DNA of 64,000 nt from Iris pallida. Taxonomy: Eukaryota; Streptophyta; Magnoliopsida; Asparagales; Iridaceae. Each line of letters starts with the position of its first letter. The stretch's first letter is position 1. The stretch spans positions 1,499,059-1,563,058 of the forward strand of contig JANAVB010033217.1 in the NCBI GenBank assembly GCA_029216955.1. The letters run 5' to 3'. The notes beneath the pieces are model-generated. The model was not told where the DNA came from and searched no databases. It saw only the letters and a list, made by a program, of their open reading frames with translations. The position numbers were made by a program, and so were the translations under genes. Below are positions 56,467 to 64,000 of this stretch, piece after piece.

Positions 56467-57817
56467 AGTGCTGCTGCTGGGTCTGAAGTGGAGGACCCCT
56501 CTGCTGAACTGCTAGTCCTCTAGTCGGCTGTGCTCTGTCCTGGCCTCCTCGGACTCCGCGAAAATGGCAATCCCTCAGCTGGTGATCGGGCGCCCCACAG
56601 TAAAGACAAACGTCCAACCTCTTCCTGCAAGCCTTCCTGGTGTGCCCCGGCTTTCCGTAGAAGCCGCACGGAGTAGCCGGTCTCTGGCCCTGTCCCTGGT
56701 GCTGCTGGGCACGTGCCGGTGCCTGCTGAATCTGCAACAGAGGCTGCTGCTGAATAGGCCTCTGCTGATGCTGAATATGGGGGCGCTTGGCCGGTCCCGC
56801 ACTGGAACTTGCCCCCATAGTATCTCCGCTCCTCTTCGGCTTGAGGCCGAAGTCCTCCTCTGCAATCTGCGCGTCCATCAATATCTGATCGAACGTCACA
56901 TCACGGCGACCCGAGGTGCGGGCGCGCACTGCATGAATAAGTCTCCTGCGGAACTTACGAGCCTTCTGTCCCTTATCCTGGATCATATCGGGAGCAAACC
57001 TGCTAAGGTGGAAGAATTCAGCTGCATACTCGTCCACCGACGAGTTCCCCTACACTAGACCCACGAACTGGCCCTCCAATGCTGTAAGAGCCACGTCCTG
57101 GAAGAACTTCTCCTTAAAGAGCCTCCAGAAGTTCTGCCATGTTAGCCCTCTCACAGACGCACGAGGATCCGTGCGGTACCATGTCAGCGCAATGTCGAAA
57201 AATCGGCTGGCTGCGGCCGAAACCCAAAGTGCTCTAGGAAGCTCTGCCAGCTCCATGCTCCGCTGCACATCCTCTAGCCAGTCGTCTGCATAAAGGATGC
57301 CCTCTGTGCCTGTGAAGTCCCTGGAGCTCATCTTCCTAAAGTCTAATACTGTCCCCGGCCAGGACTGCTGCTGGTACGGCTACTGGCCAGTAGGGCCCTG
57401 TACCGTACCCGGTGCCACTCTCTCCACTGCTGCCAGTGCAAGCTGATGCGAGTTCTCCATGCTCTGCCTCAGTATCTCAATATGACGGTGTGACGCCTCC
57501 GACTGGCGCTGCGATGCCTCTGCCTGGGCCCACTGTGTCTCCATCATCTGCTGAAGGAGAAGGAACATATGATGTGTATCCATCGGTATCGGTGGTGGTG
57601 GCGGCAGTATCTCTGGAACAATGGCCAAAACCCTCTGGGGTGGAGGTGGTAGACCTCCCTGTGCAACTACCAGGGCCTCTGGGATAGTGGAATCACTGGG
57701 GGCAGTCTCGTGAACCTCCTCCTCAGCCTGGTCAGATCTCTCGGGCAAGCTACTCGATCTAGTGGCCTGTGGGTACGTCTTCGTCATCCTGGAGACGAAT
57801 TGAAACAAAGAGATCAA
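56336..57817 (-). pseudogene. Gypsy element 2 gag with two zinc knuckles, one damaged
   Basis: A start at 57787 (MTKTYPQATRSS) fits better than 57817. A proline-rich and glutamine-rich N-terminus contains HRHIEILRQSMENSHQLAL. The gag core has WLEDVQRSMELAELPRALWV and TWYRTDPRASVRGLTWQNFW, then DEYAAEFFHLSRFAPDMIQD. The first CCHC reads CGFYGKPGHTRKAC, with tyrosine at the second cysteine. The second, CLYCGAPDHQLRDC, is complete. Stops are TAG 57380-57382 and TAG 57050-57052. A frameshift near 56400 puts the protease in another frame. Gag would package the element RNA. Confidence 0.88.
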
Positions 57818-58044
57818 TATGGCACATGAATAAATTTATCAAAGAAGGACAGTTAATTTAATACAAGGTGAATAATCATGATAATCAAAAGATCGGAAAT
57901 TTTTCTAGGTGTGATTGAGAAACTCCTATCATGTCCTAGGTCCTCCGTCCTAATTGCAGGCTCGTAATTAGTACTCTAAGTCGAGCACCATTACGAGATC
58001 GCACTATTTGCGACACAGGACCTGCATGGGCCACCACAAAAATG
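57818..58044 (-). other. 5' leader of gypsy element 2
   Basis: Non-coding stretch between the 5' LTR and gag. The bases next to the LTR (CATTTTTGTGGTGGCC on the minus strand) do not match the initiator tRNA-Met primer site expected for Tekay elements, so the primer site is decayed or unusual. Confidence 0.6.
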
Positions 58045-60805
58045 TGTCACGACCCGCACCCTTATGAGGGGCACGAGCACGTGGGTACGTCCAGCCTATG
58101 CCACAGTATCGACGGTAGAACGCTGTATATAACGTCTATAAATACTACGACTAACAGTATAAAGGTACCTGTACAGTATATACTCTCCGAATGGAGGTGA
58201 CATATCAATACAGTCTCAATCACAGAATAAAACTAAGGTAGATAGCTCAGAAAGAGAACATATGATAGATGAAAGAGTAAATAAGTCCAGAGTCCAATAC
58301 AAGTCCAGATATATACAATATTACAGGATCTTAAAATATAATGTAGAAGCTACAGTCTGATAAAGCTAGCTGGATCGCAGTCCAGTCAAACCTAGCTAAT
58401 CTACACTACTCCAGGAGTACAAAATCTAGTGGCTCTACTATACGGCCACGATCCAAGGCTACTCCATCTGACTCGAGCCCATAATAGGTCGAGTAGTCCG
58501 ACTCAGAATCATCTGTAATATATCATAACGGTATCCTGTCAGGAAAATGAGCAAGTACAAGCACTAACAGCAGTTCCATGTGAATTGACAAATTCTATAA
58601 GAGACAGTATAATGAACTACGAGACAAAGAAATATAAAAACTTAGGAACCGTTCGGAAGCCGAGTTACAACCCTTAAACTAAACAAGGACCGGGATTGTA
58701 ACTCTTCTCCCGAGCAGAACTTAGTCTCCAATCAAGGTACAATGTAAAGGCATGTAGAGCATGTGAGTAACTGTACATCATGGCACGGTGAGGAAAATAC
58801 TGAATGTAGAACAGAGTAGGATATACGATAAGATAAAGTAAATATAAAATGTGACTTGAATTATTAGAGCGATATGTGATCGTCTTGGGATAAGTGACAG
58901 GACAGGCTATCCACTTGGCCCGGCAATCCGCGGTGACCTCAACGGAGAGTCATGCCGGCCAACCTGGATAACGAGCACAAGACAAAAGGATCTCGCTATA
59001 CCCTTCGTGAGGGAAGAGTGGCGCGAGCACATAAATAGTGACAGGGTGGCTTGGATCACATAGCCCCTAATAATTCCCCATCCCCGAATAGTACAATGGA
59101 TCTGGACATGACACGTCATGGCACGTGATTCCGTAAGAGGATAGCAAATCCTCTTAGAAATCGGTGTCTATACAAGTACAGGGAACAAGACAGGAAGTGT
59201 ACCAATATACCCAGAAATCTAGGAACAATATCTCATGTCATGATCCAACGTATACTAGATCCGTGAACTATCGTGACTGAGAATCAAGTAAGACACTACG
59301 ACTGAATCGGATATAGCAGATATCAAGACAAAAAAAACTATCAGTAAATATACTTGCCTGCTGTCCTGAGCTGTAGGGTATATCAATGCTCAGAACGGTA
59401 GTCAGAAACCTAAAGATGAGATACTGTATGTTAATTTAGGTTTAAACAATTTTAAGAATGATTCACAATAAATGATATGAAATCTAGGTCAAACTAGGTC
59501 TCACTGAGTCACACTAAGTCCTGTCAAGTCAATCTAGGTCAAATCAAGTTATATCAAGTCAATCTAAGTCAGACCAAGTCAATCCTAGGTCATACCAGTC
59601 ATCACAGGTCAAAACAAGTCGAAGAAAGTCAAACGGGGTCAAGAGTTGGCCTACAGTTGACTTTTGGTCAACTGGTCAACTATGGTCAACTCTAGGTCAA
59701 CCTTAGGTCAAACTGGTCAAATGTTGACCAACAGTTGACTTTTGGTCAACTGGTCAACTCTGGTTGGGATTGGGTCAAATCTAGACAAAGTGTTGACTCA
59801 CGGTTGACTTTTAGGTAAAAAGTCAACTCTGGGTCAACCGAGCCAAAATCGGCTCAAATATGACATTTGTAGGGCGTACCCAACAAGTCACCAAAGTTTC
59901 AAGTCAATCCGACTACCCGAACTCCGTATCTTGAATTTATCCGATTACCCCTTAACATTTACCCTTAAACCGTTCTAACTTGACGCCAAGTGGCCTTCCC
60001 TTAGGAATTCCACTCCGTGCTTCCTAGGGTAGTAGGGTACTAGCCTATACAACCATTACCTACCAAGTTTCCTAGGGTAAGTGGACATCCAGTCCATCTT
60101 ACGGTCCGTATCGCCCGTTTATCCGTTATCTTGAATATTTCAAGATACAGAATGGTGCGGTGCGATACCGTCTCCCTAACCCCACACACAACCCCGATTC
60201 CAACTCCGAAGCCTACCCACAAAATCTAAATCACATTTGCTAAGTCCCCTCCAAGTTTCAACGCGTTCCGAATCACGGAACTCAATTTTCCCCTATCACC
60301 AAATCTAACTCAACCTTTAAACTCACTCACTCAAACTCTCTTCAACCTATACTTTTCACACTCTCTTGGAATAAGTTTTGGGGGTTATTCTAGTGGGTTT
60401 ATTAGGGTTATATAGAGCTAATAATAGGGTATATATATGTATATATATGGGCATATATATAGGGGTACATATATGATGGATTAGGGGGTTAAATGGGGGC
60501 CTAAAGGGGGTTTATTGCTGCTGCAATTGCTGTTATTACTGCTGCTGCTATGGCTGTTACTGCTGCTGCTGTGGGGGCTATTTAGGGGGGGGGGAGGAAA
60601 CAGCAGCCCTATCCCCCCTTGCTGCTATGGTGGTCTCCCTCTTCCCCTTCACTTCTCTCACTCATTCTCCCTCTATTTCCCTCTCTAAACTCTCAATCTC
60701 TTCCTCCCAATCTCTCTCAATCTCTCACATCCATATCCATATATATATAGTTATAGAGACACTCACACAAACACACACTCCAATCTCTCATTCTTCCCTC
60801 TCCAT
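58045..60805 (-). mobile_element. 5' (right) LTR of gypsy element 2, interrupted
   Basis: Matches 48948-51735 from TGTCACGACC to CTCTCCAT. The last 1176 bp of the LTR (equivalent of 51736-52911) are not found. A different LTR starts at 60806. TATA is at 60409-60415 on the minus strand, and the stem-loop at 58664-58702 has one mismatch in its right arm. Confidence 0.88.
59487..59839. promoter_or_regulatory. W-box cluster (right LTR of element 2)
   Basis: About 25 TTGAC/GTCAA cores, largely conserved between the two LTRs although other positions have diverged. Confidence 0.7.
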
Positions 60806-61213
60806 TGTCATTACCACATTTCTAGTTTGAGGGTAAAATTGTCATTTTTGGGGTAAATAAAATTTATTAGTATTAATTAGAATTTATGGGAATTTTTAGA
60901 ATTTATTTTGGATTTATTTGGACTAGTTTGATTTTTGGCCAGTTTTGACTCATGTAGACCAACCTAGGAACTAACCATGGTTAGTTGGGTTTGGTTAGGT
61001 CAAGTGACCTTAGTATAACCTAGTGTGACTCAAGTTAGTGGTTAGTGATTGATAGAACTTGAATTAGGAATGTAGAAATCAATTGATTTGATAAATGGCT
61101 TGTGGTTTCACAAGTCATTTTGTGACTTAGCTAGATTGGACTAACAAAACCTAGCTCACCTTATCCTAACCCACTTGGTCAGCCACCCTAGCTGAACCTA
61201 GGGATTCCCCCAT

Positions 61214-61221
61214 TATAAATA
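61214..61221 (+). promoter_or_regulatory. TATA box of the plus-strand Tekay-like LTR
   Basis: TATAAATA after CCCCCAT, about 410 bp from the LTR start, followed by an A/G-rich leader. Confidence 0.6.
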
Positions 61222-61560
61222 CACTCCTAGTTTTTAGGGCTAGCCTCCCTCCTTAGAAAAAATAGATCCAAGAAGAAAGAGGTGAGTTCTTGTCTTAGTA
61301 AATTCATTAAAATTCCATGTTAGGTCCTAAAATCCTCAAATTTGTTGCAATAGTTTTTAATGATGATTTTCTTGTTGCTATGAATGTTTGGTTCAGTTTG
61401 GATTTGATTGGAAGGATTTGGGGTACCAAGTGAGGAGCTAACAAAGGGCTTTTTCCATTGAAACTTCTCATTGAGGTAACTTCTCCAAATTTCCATGAAA
61501 CTCCATGTAGTCTTCATGTATAGGAAGCCTAAGATCCCACCCTAAGGTCAGTATTGGATT

Positions 61561-61922
61561 CGTGTCCTGTGTCAGTGGTTTCGTGTCCGTTCTGGACACG
61601 TATCAGTCTTGTGTCATAGGTGTTCGACCAAATGCCTCTGAGAGTTCGACTTTATTGTTTTTAAATTCTGTTTGAACAGGATTGTAGATCCTTGTGTGCT
61701 CATTAATTTTTGTGAAGACACATTGGTCGTTTCGTGTCTGTGTCGGGTGCAAACCAGCCTGGACACGCGTGCGTGCACTGGCTCGGGACTGTGTTGTTTC
61801 CCCTGCTGCTCGGGGCCAACAACTCGCTGGACACGGCGACTCAGGCCGTGCCATTTGGCGTGGGCCATGGGGCCATGACTGACACGAGGCCCTTCAAGTT
61901 GGAGAAGCTCTCGTGTCGTGTC
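61561..61922. repeat. CGTGTC / GACACG hexamer cluster
   Basis: Nine hexamers on the two strands, at 61561, 61582, 61595, 61733, 61762, 61830, 61881, 61912 and 61917, within 362 bp of GC-rich LTR. Confidence 0.75.
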
Positions 61923-63844
61923 GGAGGTGTTCTCCAGCCCGCATTGGGTTGCACTGACAGTTTCAGCCGTGTTTCGTGCACTGTTTGAGTTTGCTCTGTG
62001 TGTAAATTCAAATCCTTGGGTTTAATTCCTGTTCTACTTTGTTAATTTAGATCCTAATATATATTGTATAATGTATGTGGATTAGTTTACATGTTTTAAG
62101 TTGAGTTTCTGTGAAATATTGGATTCGAAATGTGTTATCACTGTTTTTCCTGATACCTACATTAACACCAAGTTTTCAGATGTGTGCAAACCAATTTCTT
62201 CTTGATTTTGCTTTGATTGTTCAAACAATTTGGATCCCTACATATCATACTATCAGTTAGTTTAGTGTTTACAGTGGAATATGGATTGTTGGTTGTGAAA
62301 ATGGGATTTTGGCCTATGAGTAGAGGCAATGTATAACTGATACAATAATGCTATTTCCTGCTAATTTTCTTTCCAGTTTTGACTGAGGTTGTTGAGTATT
62401 GTACTGTTGGGTTCTTCAAACCTGAGTTTGGAAGGGGGGGCAAGGAATTGGTTTCCTTCCTTCTTTCCTTTTCGATTTAAGCTCCAGTAATGGTTAATCT
62501 GGGTTTATGAGATGGTCAAGCAAATTGTTAAAAACTGAGAATTGGCCTTGTGTTTTCCTGCACACTGTCACTGGCATTACTGCACTTCCTCACTGTTTTC
62601 CTGCACACTAGACACATGTGCACTGTTTTCCTCTTTACTGATTTGGGTTGCTTTCCTGTGTAGAGTAATTCCAGGATCTTGTTATTCCTGCTGAACACTT
62701 ATACATTGTTAGATAAATTCCTGCACACTGTTTTGTTCCCTGCACTGTCATTAAATTCCTGCTAACATATACACACATGTTTATGTATATACATACACAC
62801 ACAATATCTTCTTACACTGTCACAGTATCCACACTTGATAGCACACACACATTTCTCTATTTCTCACACACACATGTTATCCACACACACACTCTAAATT
62901 GTAAACACACACACTAGAGTTACTTTCTGTTTTGCAAATTCCTGAACACATATATACACTGTTACACACTCTTCACATCTGTTATTTCCTGCACATGGAC
63001 ACATCACAGTGATGGACTTCACTGCTCACTGTCATGCTCACACATAGCCTGCTCTTTCCTGTTTTAGCATTCCTGCACCTTACACTGTTGGTTAGTATGT
63101 TATCCCTTCACACACATGCATTCTCCCCATAGGCATTTCCATGTGTATATTATATATCTATGTACATATGTATGGTGTAATGTATTTATAGATATGTGTG
63201 AATGTGTGACTATTTGAATACATATAGTGTTTAGCCTATAATGCCTAGTGTTAGTTCAATATTGTGTATATATATATAGTGTGTATGCTTAGGTATAAGG
63301 AGTACTTGAATGGTGTGTTGTCTAGAATAGAAGTATTAGACCTAGTTAGCCTAGTTTAGACTAAATTAGACTTGGTGGACCTAGTTTGACTTCTAGGGTT
63401 GACCAAAGTTGACCAAGAGTTGACTTTGGTCTAGATTGACTTAGAATCATATAGAATGCATAGTAGGACTCCATTTTGATATTCTGGACTTGTTGTGACT
63501 TGTGCTGTTCTGATTAGGAGCCAGACACCACTCCTTGGACAGTACGTTTCATACCGGACACTCAGTTACAGGCGAGTACATTCTCTGATCATTTCATATC
63601 CTGCTTAGAATTATTTCCTGCAGTAGATTACTTTACTTGTACTGTCACGTTGGTCACACGGATTGGTACTATATGGATCATTTCTTGAGATGTTAGCCTT
63701 AGGGAGCATCAGGTACTACATGTTCTGTGCGTTTCACTTACATGGCGTATCACATGCTTCATTGGTTCTTTGATCACTTACGACATATACTCTTATGATC
63801 GTAGAGTCTTCCTAGAATCCTTATCCCATTCATGGGACTACTAT

Positions 63845-63892
63845 CTATCACCTTCGAGGTTCATCACCTTCGGGGTCTATCACCTTCGCGGT
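63845..63892 (+). repeat. 16-bp tandem repeat, 3 copies
   Basis: CTATCACCTTCGAGGT, TCATCACCTTCGGGGT and CTATCACCTTCGCGGT are adjacent. Differences are confined to positions 1-2 and 13. Confidence 0.85.
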
Positions 63893-64000
63893 CTGTTACA
63901 TAGCATCATATAACATAACCTGGCTGGATCCTTGTGTATTGATTGGGGGTACGGGGGAGTATAAGTGGACATGTGAATAATACACCAGTAGTTTCTTATC

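Larger units (their letters stand above)
60806..64000 (+). mobile_element. Plus-strand Tekay-like LTR, start at 60806, runs off the right edge
   Basis: Begins TGTCATTACC followed by GGGTAAAATTGTCATTTTT. This resembles the element 2 U3 start read on the opposite strand (TGTCACCC...GGGGTAAAATGGTAATTTT). TATAAATA is at 61214-61221, a GC-rich CGTGTC-rich part at 61561-61922, a TTGACCAAAGTTGACC cluster at about 63400 and CAGGCGAGTACATTCTCTGA at 63570, which matches the GTACTCGCC block of element 2. LTR end, primer site and coding region are outside the window. Short ORFs at 61672-61988 are not recognised. Confidence 0.65.

Noticed and set aside
61603..61988. Overlapping ORFs of 62-84 codons on both strands
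   Set aside because: GC-rich LTR sequence with the CGTGTC words; no recognisable protein.

Overview
The window is intergenic, repeat-dense DNA from a flowering-plant genome. I found no host protein-coding gene. Almost everything recognisable is an LTR retrotransposon: chromodomain Ty3/gypsy elements of the Tekay/Del type, one Tat/Ogre-like gag-protease element without reverse transcriptase, and one Ty1/copia element. There is also a small hAT-type DNA element and several satellite-like arrays. All the coding regions are broken.

A 13-N gap lies at 29092-29104. The 22.4 kb before it (6652-29091, copy A) and the 22.5 kb after it (29105-51595, copy B) are the same sequence in the same order. They differ almost only by 1-6 nt indels, many in homopolymers or short tandem motifs. 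The sequence before the gap stops at exactly the base matched by 51595, and the sequence after it starts at the base matched by 6652. This is best read as two contig ends that overlap but were not merged, so the real locus is probably about 41.5 kb. Features in copy A and copy B should be counted once.

Layout: 1-680 is the outer end of a minus-strand Tekay-like LTR running off the left edge. 681-6651 is AT-rich DNA resembling decayed Tekay-like LTRs. In each copy the order is: a 25-bp tandem repeat; a 3.1 kb LTR (TGTAACG...CGTTACA) of minus-strand gypsy element 1; its broken polyprotein; a truncated piece of its other LTR; the LTR, tRNA primer site, gag and protease of a plus-strand Tat-like element with no reverse transcriptase; a direct junction into a minus-strand copia element with a truncated 3' LTR; and a hAT element with an 8-bp target duplication. 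Only copy B continues through the whole left LTR (48948-52911) of gypsy element 2. That element's minus-strand internal region (52912-58044) carries gag, protease, RT, RNase H, integrase and chromodomain, followed by its right LTR (58045-60805). The right LTR is interrupted at 60806 by a plus-strand Tekay-like LTR that runs off the right edge.

Most notable observations: (i) an ATGCGGCY octamer in about 24-bp-periodic arrays in the LTRs of two unrelated element types, and again as paired inverted octamers in a 36-bp in-frame repeat in the Tat-like leader; (ii) a 72-nt segment with GT...AG ends interrupting gypsy element 2 pol exactly where the related element 1 is uninterrupted, so a candidate intron; (iii) six in-frame TAG codons in element 2, most or all at expected glutamine positions, consistent with CAG to TAG decay at CHG sites; (iv) about 25 W-box cores in 360 bp of the element 2 LTR; (v) a stem-loop conserved between the LTRs of the two gypsy families.
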